A DNA stretch of 64,000 nt from Brachypodium distachyon (Eukaryota > Streptophyta > Magnoliopsida > Poales > Poaceae). Numbering within the stretch: position 1 is the stretch's first letter; each line of letters begins with the position of its first letter. A model generated the notes under the pieces. That model ran no database searches. It saw nothing but the letters and a program-made list of their open reading frames with translations, and was not told the origin of the DNA. Positions 22,958 to 33,705 of this stretch are shown one piece after another. The stretch covers positions 10,386,613 through 10,450,612 of the forward strand of contig NC_016135.3 in assembly GCF_000005505.3 (NCBI RefSeq). Reading direction: 5' to 3'. Both the position numbers and the translations under genes were made by a program.

Positions 22958-23088
22958 CCCACCGTGCCACCCTCCCTCTAGCCTCTTCTATGCATCTCCT
23001 TATAAGCAATGGAAGGGATGGAATGCACACTAACCTAGTGGAGACGCTGCAACCCACATTGAAGCGTAACGAGATTAGCCAACAAGTA
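22958..23088 (+). promoter_or_regulatory. Possible detached promoter of the 28479 peptide gene
   Basis: CATCTCCTTATAAGC (TATAAG at 23001-23006) resembles CATCTCCATATAAACC in the promoter of the paralogous gene at 31754, with comparable surrounding sequence. CACTA element A begins right after it, and the 5' leader of the 28479 gene resumes right after the element. This is an inference from paralogue comparison. Confidence 0.4.
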
Positions 23089-23689
23089 AGCTACTGATGT
23101 ACCATCATCAGTAACGGTCACTGGACCGTTACTGATGTATATATCATCAGTGGCGGGCTGGCCGACCCAACCGTTACTGATGTATATATCATCAGTAACG
23201 GTCGCGTTACCACATCAGTGTCGGTCGAGCGATCGACACTGATACATTTTCGGTATTTAAAAAAATAATTAAAACCATAGAAAATACATATAATGTATAT
23301 ACAGCACAGCACAGAATGTATATATAGCACAACACATAAAAATACATATAAAGCCGCATCACATCACAGCACAGCACAGCACATCACATCACATCATTTA
23401 AAGCATATAAATGTATATAAAGCCGCATCATTTAAAGCATATAAAGAATACAAAAGTATCTCACTTCACGACATTGATTACAAAGTGTCAAAATTTCATA
23501 GAAGCATATAAAGAATACAAATATATCTCATTTCAAGTTTGAAGCTATTGTTGCGGGTGAACCCTAGACACCACTTGTTCCACGCGTTCGTAGAAGTACC
23601 CACTAGGCTTGATGACCTCATTGTTGATGAGATGGGCGGACTCCCTTTGAATGTTATACACGACCCATTTAGGTAGGTGTCCCATTGTC

Positions 23690-23994
23690 ATTCATCGCCG
23701 TGACTGACCCCTTCCACTCAGGCTTGAACATGCTGGCATTCTCCATAAGGATGTGAATGCTATACATAGCTCCTTCAAGTTGTGGCTCCCCCTCGGTGTC
23801 TTCTTCCTTGGCTTCTTAGCGGGAGTTTCAGTTGGCTGCGGGTTACTCTCTTCCACCCGTCGCTCGTTGTCGCGCTCTTCTGAACGAGAGCTACCTGAGC
23901 CAGAGCTGGCAATTTGCTCTGTCGATGAAGACTCTTCATCGACACGATCTACCTCCTCCCGATCAAGAACTGGTTTCTGGCTACTCTTGCCCAT
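23690..23994 (-). pseudogene. Remnant of the CACTA second gene (fused ends) in element A
   Basis: The minus-strand frame starts MGKSSQKPVLDREEVDRVDE and follows the N-terminus of B's second gene to SHNLKE. It then jumps directly to sequence equivalent to the last part of the Ulp1-like domain (B about 51785-51880: TENASMFKPEWKGS in a shifted frame). The catalytic region is gone. This is an internal deletion product and not a functional protein. Confidence 0.8.
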
Positions 23995-24604
23995 TTCGTA
24001 CCTATGCCATCAAAACCATCAAATATGTATCGGCCGAAAATTTTGGCATGACCTATGCTAAAAACTAGCAATTTTTCTCTACTAGGAGCTCGAAACCTGC
24101 ATAAAAACCCACCCGCATATGTACCCCCTCGGCACGATGGCCGGCCCCTTCTCCAATGACCCGACACGATGGTCGGGTCCACAATTCATTACTTAATTCT
24201 CCAAAATAGCATATAAAACCGCTATATAAAAAACTACATGTATAGCATATAAAACAACATGTATATAGCATATAAAACATCATGTATATAACATATAAAA
24301 AACTACAATGCATATACTCATGTGTGCTATATATTATCAAATGCATATACTCATGTGTGATATATATTACAATGCATAAAACATCATGTAAAATGTGCTC
24401 ACTACAATGCTCTGTAACTCAATACTATATCAAATTCACAATGGTAATTAAAATGTATCAATGTTACAAATTAGCTATTACAATATGTGTGCCCATCTAA
24501 CTCAATACTATATCAAATTCACAATGTATACATGCCCTGGTGTGTGGTGGGAAATGTACATCTAATTTGATATAAATTATCTACTACTACAAACTACAAT
24601 GGTA

Positions 24605-24819
24605 ATCCTAAATTAACAGCAACAAATCCTAAATCCTAACCCTAAATTAACAGCAACAAATCCTAACCCTAACCCTAAATTAACAGCAACAAATCCTAAC
24701 CCTAACCCTAAATTAACAGCAACAAATCCTAACCCTAACCCTAAATTAACAGCAACAAATCCTAACCCTAAGTTAACAGGAACAAATCCTAACCCTAACC
24801 CTAACCCTAACCCTAAATC
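24605..24819 (-). repeat. Telomere-like minisatellite, ~33-bp units with CCCTAA runs
   Basis: About six units of CCTAACCCTAAATTAACAGC followed by AACAAAT, ending in five consecutive CCTAAC-type steps at 24790-24815. It lies in the leader/intron of element A's second gene. The equivalent place in B (48243-48272) has three TTAGGG steps only. Confidence 0.85.
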
Positions 24820-25284
24820 AAGCTAAAGAGGAGAGGGAGGGAGGCAGAGGAGAAGGAGGCAGAGTCACGCACCTGTGGCTCGGGGAGGAGGGAGACGGCA
24901 GCGCGGGGTGGCGGCGCTCGGGCTCGGGGACGAGGACGCGGGGTCGGGGAGGAGGACGACACGGGGTGGCGGCGCTCGGGCGAGGACAACAGCGGGGTGG
25001 CGGTGCTCGGGGTCGGTGACGAGGACGACGAGGCCGCTGGCGGCGGGCTCCAGGCGAGGACGGGGAGGCACGGGCTCGGGGCGGAGAGGAAGATGGCGCG
25101 GAGGCGAGGACGAGGAGGCCGTCGCCGGGCTCGGGGCAGCGCAGGGTCGACGGTGGCGGCGGCGCGAAAATCTGGCAGCGCTTCGCTAGGGTTAGGGAAG
25201 CGCCCACGGCTGATCTCTCGGGTTAGGGGAGGACGCGCAGGCGAGAATGAGACTAAATGTTTCGGCGTGTTCCCTTATATACCC

Positions 25285-25505
25285 TATATACATCAGTAAC
25301 GGGCGGGTAAGGAACGCGACCGTTACTGATGTTCCTTCAATCATCAGTAACGAGCGCGGAACAAAACGCCCGCCACTGATGTGCTCAAGTGAGCAATGCT
25401 CAACAGAACATCAATAATGGTCGCCTTGTTACCCGACCGTTACTGATGTGTGCATATACTCATCAGTAACGGGCGGGTAACCAGGCGACCGTTACTGATG
25501 CGTTC
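25285..25505 (-). promoter_or_regulatory. Internal subterminal-type repeat array with TATA box in element A
   Basis: At least four CATCAGTAACGG(G/T) / ACCGTTACTGATG pairs lie in the middle of the element, not at its end, together with a TATATAAGG-type box on the minus strand (25272-25280). The same arrangement is at 47650-47880 in B. It stands immediately upstream of the second gene and probably contains its promoter. Confidence 0.6.
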
Positions 25506-25682
25506 CCATACTTGTTGGGATAGATGAAATCAAAAATCCATGCATTGTGTCTAGTTTTTTTTTTGGGAGTGACAAAGCAATGTACTAACATGCATACACA
25601 AAAGTACATCGATCACACATAATTTCACTTAGTACAAAGTTTGCATTAAGATTCAGTACGGGTACATTTTACAATATGACTA

Positions 25683-27520
25683 CTAGTGCTTCTTCTTCCT
25701 TCGGTAAGTCATAACTTGACTCCTCGCAGAACTGCTTCTGAGGTAGGGTTTTTGTGGTATTTTCTCGCTCTCGCTCCCATCACTTCTTCTTTTTCCTCTC
25801 CTTTTCCTCGTTAATATCGTGCGTTCCGCTTCTTCGTCATTTGCGGCAGTTGTCGGATCATGAAAACCTTCGTAGTCTTCTTGTGAAGTAACTCCATCCA
25901 CTCCAACAATGCTTCTTTTCCCTCTTCTTACTACGGCGCGGCCTTTATTTGCTGGGTCGTCTATGTAGAATACCTGCTTGCATTGTTAAGAAAAGACCCA
26001 TGGTTCCTCTCTTGCATCCCTTCAAGGGTCTTTAGCATCCAACCACTTTCGGTGGCCCATGTAAACAATTTTGGATGTCGTGTTTTCTCTGCACATTGTA
26101 CAGGCCTTGTAGCCATGTGTCACCTGGCATGAAGTATTTCCATTCGCGGGGTAGTCATGCACGCAGGTCAGAAACGCTACTCTCATCGTGAAGTACTCCC
26201 TCCTGTTTGCGTCCCAAACCACTCTGCCAGGGTTCCAAAGCTGCTTCAGCTCATCCTTCATTAGCTGCAGATACACATTTAGGTCAGCTCTCGACTGCCT
26301 TGTACCCTGTATGAGCATGCACATGTGGATGTACTTTCTCTTCATCATTAACCATGGAGGAAGGTTGTAGACAAACAAGATACTGGCCATGTGCTGTGCT
26401 TGTTGTTCATGTTTCCGAAAGGATTTATCCCGTCAGTGCTGAGACCGAGCCTCAGGTTTCTGGGCTCTGCCCCGAAATTCGGAAATGCCATGTCGAAGTT
26501 TCTCCACCGAGTCTCATCAGCAGGATGTCTTAGGACCCCAGGTTCCTCCACACGGTAGTGCCCGTCAGGATCGAATGCAGCCTGCGCCGGATCGTGATGG
26601 ACGAGATACCTCATGTCCTTAACGTTCTGCATCCAACGTTCAACTCGGCCGCCTGCCGTAAGATACCAGACAGTCTTTGCCCAAAGACCTGCCCTTCATC
26701 ACTTCTTTCCCATCGTCTTCGCCAGCTCTGGCGTTTTTCTTCTTGTATCTCGATGCAACGCATATGTGGCAGCTCTCATGGTTCTCGTATTCTCCAATGT
26801 ATACCATGCAGTCATTTGGACATGAATGATGTTTCACGCAATCTAATCCAAGCGGGCATGGAATCTTTTTCGCCTTGTATGTGCTCTTGAGCAACTTCTT
26901 TGGCTGTGGAAAAACCGAAACAAGGTAACTCAACAAGTCCGTGAACCCTTGTCTGACCAGCATGATGCTGCCTTCAGCCTCAAAAGTTCGAGCGTCACTT
27001 CGAGCACGTTGTTTTCTTCGCCAGCTCCATCATACAAGGGTGTGTTTGCGTCTTCCAACAATTTTTTGAACTGAGCAGACTCTGCCTCATCTTCGGGGTC
27101 CTCCAGCTGGTCCCGTACGTACGGGTCATCTAGCATTTCGGCAATCCTGCCACGTGGAGCTCCTTCACCTTCCACATTAGCCTCCTCATCAACCCTTGTT
27201 TCTTCTTCGGAATCATTCACCAGATCATACCGCAGGACATCATCATCTTCGCTACTGCTACCGACATCAACCGCATCCTCCTCGTGACAAGTCCAGCGAG
27301 AATAACCTTCCACATAACCCGATGCCAGCACGTGCATCTGAACATCTTCAGGCTTCATCATGCATGTGTTTCCACATTTGCGACATGGACAACGCATCAT
27401 CACAAGTCCTTTTCGTTCCATATCACCTTTGGTGACTCCAAAAAAGACCGTCCATTCGGTTATCCAACGAGCATTGATTCTTTCCTTGGCGTACATCCAA
27501 GAACGATCCTTTGATCTACA
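25683..27520 (-). pseudogene. TNP2-type CACTA transposase remnant in element A
   Basis: Read on the minus strand. The transposase-associated N-terminal domain (SWMYAKERINARW, MRCPCRKCGN) begins near 27515. The acidic region, SYLVSVFPQPKK and ENHESCHIC follow, then GLSTDGINPFGNMNNKHSTW and YNLPPWLMMKRKYIHMCML of the Tnp2 core. At about 26020 the sequence jumps across a 1.6-kb deletion into the C-terminal tail (FYIDDP-type segment, then basic tail ending near 25683). Two frameshifts (equivalent to B about 44785 and 45102) are shared with B. One single-base loss near 26943 is private to A. The N-terminal exon is preceded by an acceptor TTGTAG at 27506-27511, so A retains the 5' intron. Confidence 0.85.
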
Positions 27521-28478
27521 ACACAATACACAAGAAAACAAACGAAGCAAAATAGTTAGCCTAATCATTGACAAGGGGATTAAGGTGTTAATTAACCGGA
27601 GCTAACTAAAAATTTGAAATTAGAGAAATTGGAGGCCGGCGAGAAAGATCGGGAGGGAGAGAGAGCTTGCAAGGGAGAGGGAAGCTCCGGGCGACGACGA
27701 GGAGGCCGCATTTTGGCCGGCGGCCGGAGCTCAAAAATTTGAAATTGGGTAACTTCGGAGAGAAATTGGAGACCGACGAGATAGATCAGGAGGGAGAGGG
27801 AAGCTTCGGGGTCGAAGATCGGAGCTCGACGGCCATGGAGATGGCGGCCGCCGGCGCGGGGGTGAGAGAGGAGGAAGGGAGAGGGAGGAGGGGCTACCTG
27901 GGGGGCTCACCGGCGGCCATGGCGCCGTCGGGCAGCGCTTCGTCGTCGTCGGAGAAGAAGGGGCCGCAGCTAGTCCGTTACGACGCGCAGCGCGACCAGG
28001 TGCGGCTCTGTTCTTCGTATTTAAACCGCGATACTCATCAGTGGCTGTCGGGAATTGGGTGACCGTTACTGATAATAGGGGGTACATCAGTAACGGTCGA
28101 GTTAGGGCGACCGTGACTGATGCGTGGTTCATCAGTGACGGTCGTCTCTTAACCGACCGCAGCTGATGTATGGCTGGGCGGGGACGGACAGACCCAGCTC
28201 TGTTCATCATTAACGGTCGTGGCCGCGACCGACACTGATGTTGTTCATCAGTAACTGTCACACCGGACCCGTTACTGATGTGCCGTTGCATGTAGACCGT
28301 TTTGTAGCAGTGCCTTAGCTAGCTGCTGCCCTTCTTGCCGTCGCAACAGCCCCAGGGAAACCACCGGCAAGCTGAGTGCCGACCGGAGACGACAGCGCGT
28401 GGAAGGGCGGCAGCACGCTGGAGGACCGCAGGAAGCAGCTCGCGGGTGCTACGACGCATTCTTAATTAATGCCGCGTC

Positions 28479-28802
28479 ATGGCGAAGATCAAGAGTAAAG
28501 GCAATGGGCCATTGGTGGTCTTTTGGCTCCTCCTGGCACTGGCAGCCAGGGTGGACGTCGGAGAAGAGCGAGCGGCCCGCGTTGAGATGGAGGAGTGGCG
28601 GACGCCGGAGGACACGGTGGAGCCGGAGCTGGACCAGGCCAGGGACCTTCTTGTATCTGCTGCTGGTCGTATCACCCCGGACGTGTATAACGGAAACCAG
28701 CAGGTGCGCCTCCCGCACAGCGGCTGTGCAGCGCGAGGAGGCATCATCAATGGTGGAAGAGGCAATTTATGTATATACCATAACCCAGAGAGGAACTCCT
28801 AG
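28479..28802 (+). CDS. Small secreted peptide, paralogue 1 (two cysteines)
   Basis: This encodes 107 residues starting MAKIKSKGNG, with a hydrophobic stretch PLVVFWLLLALAARV that fits a signal peptide. The mature region shares EMEEWR/EMAAWR, EDT(V/L)EPELDQ(A/V)RDL and an HNP motif with the product at 31754. Only the two inner cysteines of the paralogue's four are kept; the outer two positions are Pro and Asn-Ser. The leader aligns with the paralogue's leader from GCCCTTCTTGCCGT onward. CACTA A ends 166 bp upstream of the ATG, so the promoter is probably separated. No family is assigned with certainty; the PY...C...C spacing of the paralogue is faintly like RALF peptides. It may be a decaying gene. 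Confidence 0.6.
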   Translation: MAKIKSKGNGPLVVFWLLLALAARVDVGEERAARVEMEEWRTPEDTVEPELDQARDLLVSAAGRITPDVYNGNQQVRLPHSGCAARGGIINGGRGNLCIYHNPERNS

Positions 28803-28852
28803 TGGCGACGATGATATAGTACATGGATGCCCTGTTACAGTACTACGGATTA

Positions 28853-28908
28853 CTCCTTCCGATCCATATTTGGACAAATCCAAGACAATTGATATGGATC
28901 AGAGGGAG
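28853..28908. mobile_element. Very short Stowaway MITE, 56 bp
   Basis: CTCCTTCCGATCCATATT at the left and GATATGGATCAGAGGGAG at the right are inverted repeats with almost no interior. TA is at 28851-28852 and 28909-28910. It lies 50 bp after the stop of the peptide gene, probably in its 3' UTR. Confidence 0.85.
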
Positions 28909-29039
28909 TATTTTTTTTTTGTTTATTATTTGTTGGTGACTTGTACCGGTTATGGATTCTCAAATATACTCATGGCATTTAGTTGCCGAGCAACTTCTTC
29001 TTTTCCTTAACCGTGCCAATACATTGTAATCATTTTTTA

Positions 29040-29440
29040 AGGCTCTCTATTTTCGCAAATAGAAACGATGGACTCTCTCTCTCTCTTTTGGGTCTGACTT
29101 TGGCTCAGTCAATTGAGAAATAGGATTTCTTCGTCGACCAGCCAGATAGGTGTCCTACTCCAGCGAACAAAATTCCTAGATGGTTGGTAGTAGCCGGAGC
29201 TAGCTAGCTTTACGGGCTTTCCTTAGCAAGCAGCAGGTTAATCACCGTAAAATGAGCCTTGGACTTTTGTATTTCTGCTTGCAAGACCAGTTTTGGCTGG
29301 AAAAAACTGACGGATCAATCTTGAGGAAACCACAAGACATGAACAGCACACACAAGGCCAAGGCAAACCAAGCAAGCATTGCATCGCCATGACAAAAAAA
29401 ATTAAATGGGAGAAAGGAAAACATCAACAAAAAGAATAAT
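29040..29440. other. Intergenic, nothing recognised
   Basis: Mixed AT-rich sequence after the peptide gene. No domain, element end or RNA gene was found. Confidence 0.4.
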
Positions 29441-29444
29441 GATT

Positions 29445-29665
29445 AAATTTTGAAAATTGCGGGTGAAATTTGATGAACAATTAATTTTAAAAAATACGGC
29501 TGAAATTTGATGTACAATTAAAATTGCACGTGAACTTTAGGTGTGACTTTAAATTGCGGGTGAAATTTTAGGTGCGATTTTTAAAATTGTGCGTGGAATT
29601 TTACGTCCGATTTCAAAAATTACGCGTGAAATTTATTTGCACTTTTCGAATTGTAGGTAAACTAT
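29445..29665 (+). repeat. Degenerate minisatellite, ~40-bp units (AAAATTGCGGGTGAAATTT)
   Basis: Five to six diverged copies of AAAATTGCGGGTGAAATTTT plus a (G)ATG(T)GCGATTTT-type linker. The core G(C/T)G(G/T)GTGAAATTT is recognisable in each copy. It is old, given the divergence between units. Confidence 0.7.
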
Positions 29666-31228
29666 CCATTGTGCATTTCTAAGAAGAAGAAACAGAGCAT
29701 TTCCATGGCATCCCCTAAAACCATGAACAAAAAAAGCTCATAACCCGGGGCTCACCGTGGACACAGGTTGCATACTATTAGTTCCCCAATCAAAGAAGCT
29801 CCAAAGCCAGAGAGATACAACAGGAAAGACCAAAACACGGAAATAGAAAGACAAAAAACAAAGCTGCACCAGCCAGCCCACCTGCACGGCCTGCTACAAA
29901 CATCACGCACGCCAGCTGAAAATCCCTGAACGAAACAAGCAGACACAAATTCTATAGTGCACGGATCTCCACACATGAATGGACGAATAACACAGTCGAC
30001 TGAGAAGTTTAATTTCTCAGGGGACTGTGATTTAGCAAATCCGCTTTTTTTTACAACCAATTACGATGCCTAACGCATCATAGCTTTATTCTGTTCCCTG
30101 GGGATTGGGGAAGACACGCAGAGAAGTTACACACATCTACGGTCACTAGGCCTACTAGACGTTGGAGTGCATGGTGTGGCCCAATTACGCAGGAAATGAA
30201 CCTCAGGATGACCTCCGGGTTCCGGCCCGCACGTCTCCGTATCGTGATGGTTGGGTCGAGGCGAGAGGTCTAGGACTGAACAGCCGAATATGAAGACATC
30301 GCCGCGGAGCTCATGGTGCAATGGAAGCCATAGCCCGTCGCTTTTCCTTTATTTTTGCGGGTAAAAAAGGATGTATTAATCAAAGCAACACATTACATTC
30401 TTCGAGAACCAAATCCACCGCAGGCGGAGGACCGGAACCCAGCCAAAGACCGTCGCTTTTTCCGCTGTAAGAAGTACTTGTCCTAGCAAATGCCCGTTGA
30501 GCCACGGATCAAAGCTTTAATTTAACATGGGAGTGCCAATATCATCGCTGCCAGCCCGCCACCACGGAACAGAAACTCGATGGCCTCCTTAGCTGCTGGG
30601 TTGCAAACAAAGATCTCCGTGCATGACGAAGATATGGTCGGTCACTGCACCTCGTCCATCAGCCTCTGTTATGGTGTAACTGACACCTCCTCAGATCTAA
30701 TTCGGTTAATGGTGATCTATGGGGATCGGCCGTTCACATCACATCGTCCATCTTGCGGGGGGGAAACAGGCACCGAGGCACAAATGGCGATTGGCGGCCT
30801 TGCACAAGCAGCGGGAGAGGTCGAGGCATACATGATTCCTGATGGCGTTGGGCCAAGAGCCAGGACCGACAGACATACTGAAACCGTGGCCGAGATCCCA
30901 CGCCGAGATCCACCAGAACATCCCATGTCAGTGGCCATCAGTTTTTTTTTTACGGGTGTTCCTGCATTTTATTAAGAAGAACATAATGGTTCCGTTTATT
31001 TTGGAAAACCGAGCCAAAAACCACACATCAGTTTAAATTTGTGAATTTGTGGCCCGGCCTTCTCAGAACCCATCTGCTTACTCATATTTTCGTACTGTAA
31101 TATTTTTTGAGTAATATTTTCGTACTAATTGATTCAAGTCCAGTAGGTCATGGCCTCTGCATCGACGACATTACCTACTACATATACTTCTCCTTTTACA
31201 TCACCGATGTAGGAGTACACTATATAGT
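29666..31228. other. Repeat-derived intergenic region with poly-T-headed retroelement ends
   Basis: TTTTTGCGGGTAAAAAAGGA followed by TGTATTAATCAAAGCAACAC (30353-30392), and TTTTTTTTTACGGGTGTTCC followed by TGCATTTTATTAAGAAG (30942-30978), look like the poly(A)-ended 3' ends of minus-strand retroelements, probably LINE-derived. A 131-codon open frame at 30580-30975 has no recognisable domain. I cannot support a gene here. Confidence 0.35.
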
Positions 31229-31229
31229 A

Positions 31230-31340
31230 TTCTCCCGTTATATAATTTTTGTTTCAAATTTGTCCAAACATGGATGTATCTATTACTAAAAATCGTGTAG
31301 ATACATGTAATATTTTGACAAAAATTATGAAACGGGTGAG
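31230..31340. mobile_element. Stowaway MITE, 111 bp
   Basis: TTCTCCCGTTATATAATTTT at the left, with the complement of AAAAATTATGAAACGGGTGAG at the right. TA is at 31228-31229 and 31341-31342. It is in the same family as 18993-19105, with a shared interior (ATGTATCTATTACTAAAAA). It lies 280 bp upstream of the TATA box of the peptide gene. Confidence 0.85.
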
Positions 31341-31559
31341 TACTTTTGTTCGAACCGCAGAGGTGGAGCAGCGTTGAATTTGAACCAGCTAGTGCCCGGC
31401 ACGCATGCGGGGTTCTGGAGTTTGATCAAATCCTAGGGACCCCCAGGCTCGGGCAAAGTTTGGTTTCAAAATCTTCCTAAGAAACACACTGTAAGGCTAG
31501 ATGGATAGTGCCCACCCACGAATTGCAAAAAGACTTGTGGTGGAATGCCCACTCACGAG

Positions 31560-31753
31560 GCCACCTACTCTGTGAATGGCCGGAGGTGCTCGATGCTATT
31601 GCTACTACCTCATCTCCATATAAACCCTCCAAGTGCAAACCGACCGAGAGCAAGGCATTGGCAACAGACGTTTCTTCACTTCGTCGCTGACCTTCTTGCC
31701 GTGTCACGAGGAGGCCGGAGACACGAGGTACGTACATTCATAAATACTGTGTT
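31560..31753 (+). promoter_or_regulatory. Core promoter and leader of peptide gene 2
   Basis: TATAAA at 31619-31624 in the context CATCTCCATATAAACCCTCC. A start about 30 bp downstream would give a leader of roughly 105 bases before the ATG at 31754. The leader shares TTCTTGCCGT and GGCCGGAGACA with the leader of the paralogue at 28479. Confidence 0.6.
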
Positions 31754-32059
31754 ATGGAGAGCAAGAACAATGTGCTGTTGGTAGTCGCTTGCCTCCTTCT
31801 CCTGGCAGCGGCGATGAACGCCGGAGAAGGTTGGGCAGCCCGCGGCGAGATGGCGGCGTGGCGGAGACTGGAGGATACGTTGGAGCCGGAGCTGGACCAG
31901 GTCCGAGACCTTATTTTGTCTGGTGGTTATATCCACCTGCCAAATAAGTTTGATCCAGATCGGCCGGCGTGCGATCCCGCCTGTGCGGCACCAGGACAAC
32001 CCTACAGGCCTCACCCTATTTACTGCAAAGACCACAACCCAGGGGCCAAGTGTAACTAG
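31754..32059 (+). CDS. Small secreted peptide, paralogue 2 (four cysteines)
   Basis: This encodes 101 residues. MESKNNVLLVVACLLLLAAA is a strong signal peptide with a likely cleavage after the following GEGWA. The mature part has RGEMAAWRRLEDTLEPELDQ, a GGYI segment, then four cysteines spaced C-x3-C-x13-C-x8-C and ends KCN. Extracellular action as a signalling or defence peptide is likely but not shown. The PY between the second and third cysteine, and the GGYI upstream, are reminiscent of RALF-type peptides; this is a weak resemblance. The frame is intact, with TATA box and leader, and it is the better preserved member of the pair with 28479-28802. Confidence 0.75.
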   Translation: MESKNNVLLVVACLLLLAAAMNAGEGWAARGEMAAWRRLEDTLEPELDQVRDLILSGGYIHLPNKFDPDRPACDPACAAPGQPYRPHPIYCKDHNPGAKCN

Positions 32060-33180
32060 CTAGTAGCGACAGTACTGTACATCCGTACATGGATCGGATG
32101 CACATGGGTTTGTTTAAATACAGAGCAATAATCTAAGCTTTAAAAGAAGAGAAGGATTGTGGATTGGCTTGAGTTCTTCTCAGTCATGCATTCACAAATG
32201 AAGTGTGCGTCGGTATGTTTTGCTGGGAAACCTTGCTGGTGCCTTGGTGAGCACTTATCTAAACCTATGCCTAGAATATAAATAGAGCCAATCTACCGCT
32301 TGGAAGCACTGATCAATGTTTTGCTGGGAAACCTTTCTGGTGCCTTGGTGCTTTCTACTTTGTCAATCAATTACCGCATAAACGCAATAATTCTTGCAGA
32401 GGAATCTTTTACCGGACCATATGCGTGTGCTTATTGCTGCCACTGCTGAACTGCTGATTGCTCCTTCGTCGGTGATCTGTACATTGGGCATGGCTGGCGC
32501 AACATTTTTTTTTCTTTTGTTTGTTAAAAGAGATCAGGATATTCTCCCGGTCGGTTTCTGCGTCTATCAGTGCACACAACCATAATATTAGTAAAGTCGC
32601 AAATAGCAAAAATATATCAATTATTACAACTCAAAATGACAACAAATGCCTGATTTCTTGATCATCATTTAAGAAATATGCCTCCATCTCTTTGATGCAG
32701 TGTTGGTCTTTCTAGTAATCGGTCTGGCTCGTTTGGTATTGCAATCTGGCTTGCATTTCACTTTCAGTTTTGATGGAGTTGAAGTGACGAACCTGATTAT
32801 CCATTCCCAATGTCAGACATTGTTGGTTCAGATCACAAAGATCTGCAACGGAAGTTTTATCGCCCGACAATATCTTGACATGAACAGTAGCGATTTCCTG
32901 CCTCGCCTCTCGCGATTTCTACTGCTGGCAATTTCCTGAATTGCCTCGATTCTGTTGCACAGCTACGACAGAAAGAATCTCTACCACGGCAGACAGCTGA
33001 GCCGTCGCGGACCAGAGAAGCACTGCTGCTGCCGCGCCAGGAAATTCTACTGACGCGGCAGAACAGACAAAAGAAGTCCAGTAAACTTCGGGGGAAGGCT
33101 TAGGCGAGCTACCGCCACGCCTGAGGTGTCGATATGTACGCGTACACATCATCTGTCTCTAGTAATGCTTCCCCCCCTTC
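32060..33180. other. Intergenic with a short repeated motif
   Basis: GTTTTGCTGGGAAACCTTGC followed by TGGTGCCTTGGTG at about 32217 recurs almost unchanged at about 32316, about 99 bp apart. The rest (32400-33180) shows no domain I recognise. Confidence 0.45.
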
Positions 33181-33254
33181 AGCCTCCGAAGAAAATAATC
33201 AGGAAATAACCCAAGCCAGCTAAAATGACCTCGTGTGCAACAAGTTCCAAGTGC

Positions 33255-33705
33255 CGGCTAAGTGTTGAGGAACCAACCACGTTTGAGGCAGCAACTGAGG
33301 AAGAAAGTTCGCGTGGCAATGAAAGAAGAGTTGTATTTGATAGAAGACAACAGGACATGGACTCTTTGTTGACCTGTCCCATGGTCAGAAAGCAAACAAG
33401 CCCAGGTTAGAGGCTAAAGGATATGTTCAAGAGCAAGGTGTAGACTTTGGAGAAGTGTTTGCCCTAGTGGCGAGGATGGATTAAGTGAGGCTTTTGATAG
33501 CTCTTGCGGCTCAGAATATGTAGAAAATTGCATCATATATATGGACGTGAAATATAATATGTTTAATTTTTTGAATGGAGAGTTAGAAGAGGAAGTATAT
33601 GTGAAGCAACCTCCTGGGGGAAGAACACAAAGTGTTTACACTATACATAAAACATTATATGGCTTGCAACAGGCACTCGGCTTAGGAACATCATGTTAGA
33701 CCGAA
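33255..33705 (+). pseudogene. Ty1/copia reverse transcriptase relic, left part
   Basis: Degenerate translation shows, across several frames, GYVQEQGVDFGEVFALVARM, then FLNGELEEEVYVKQPPGG and LYGLQQA, the start of the copia reverse-transcriptase domain. Frame changes and stops are frequent. The coding sequence is broken at 33705 by the Tat-type retrotransposon and continues at 42733. No LTRs of the copia element were found in the window. Confidence 0.82.

Larger units (their letters stand above)
23089..28312 (-). mobile_element. CACTA element A, doubly deleted, minus orientation (~5.2 kb)
   Basis: The right end (28024-28312) carries subterminal CATCAGTAACGG/CCGTTACTGATG repeats and terminates CCGTTTTGTAGCAGTG, matching base for base the left end of element B in complement over long stretches. 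The left end (from about 23089, CTACTGATGTACC...) has the same repeats but has lost the terminal CACTACTACAAA, so no target duplication can be paired. Relative to B it lacks about 1.6 kb of the transposase gene (B 45489-47096) and about 2.7 kb of the second gene (about B 49058-51785). It retains about 300 bp upstream of the transposase that B has lost. Confidence 0.85.

Noticed and set aside
24605..24819. Chromosome end (telomere)
   Set aside because: The CCCTAA steps are broken up by a non-telomeric spacer in each unit and lie inside a CACTA element with sequence continuing on both sides.
24818..25207. Long GC-rich frames on both strands in element A (and 47847-48314 in B)
   Set aside because: Arg/Pro/Ala-rich translations arise in every frame of this GC-rich leader and are not conserved between A and B.
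30580..30975. 131-codon plus-strand frame between the two peptide genes
   Set aside because: No recognisable motif, no splice or promoter context, and it overlaps a poly-T-headed retroelement end.
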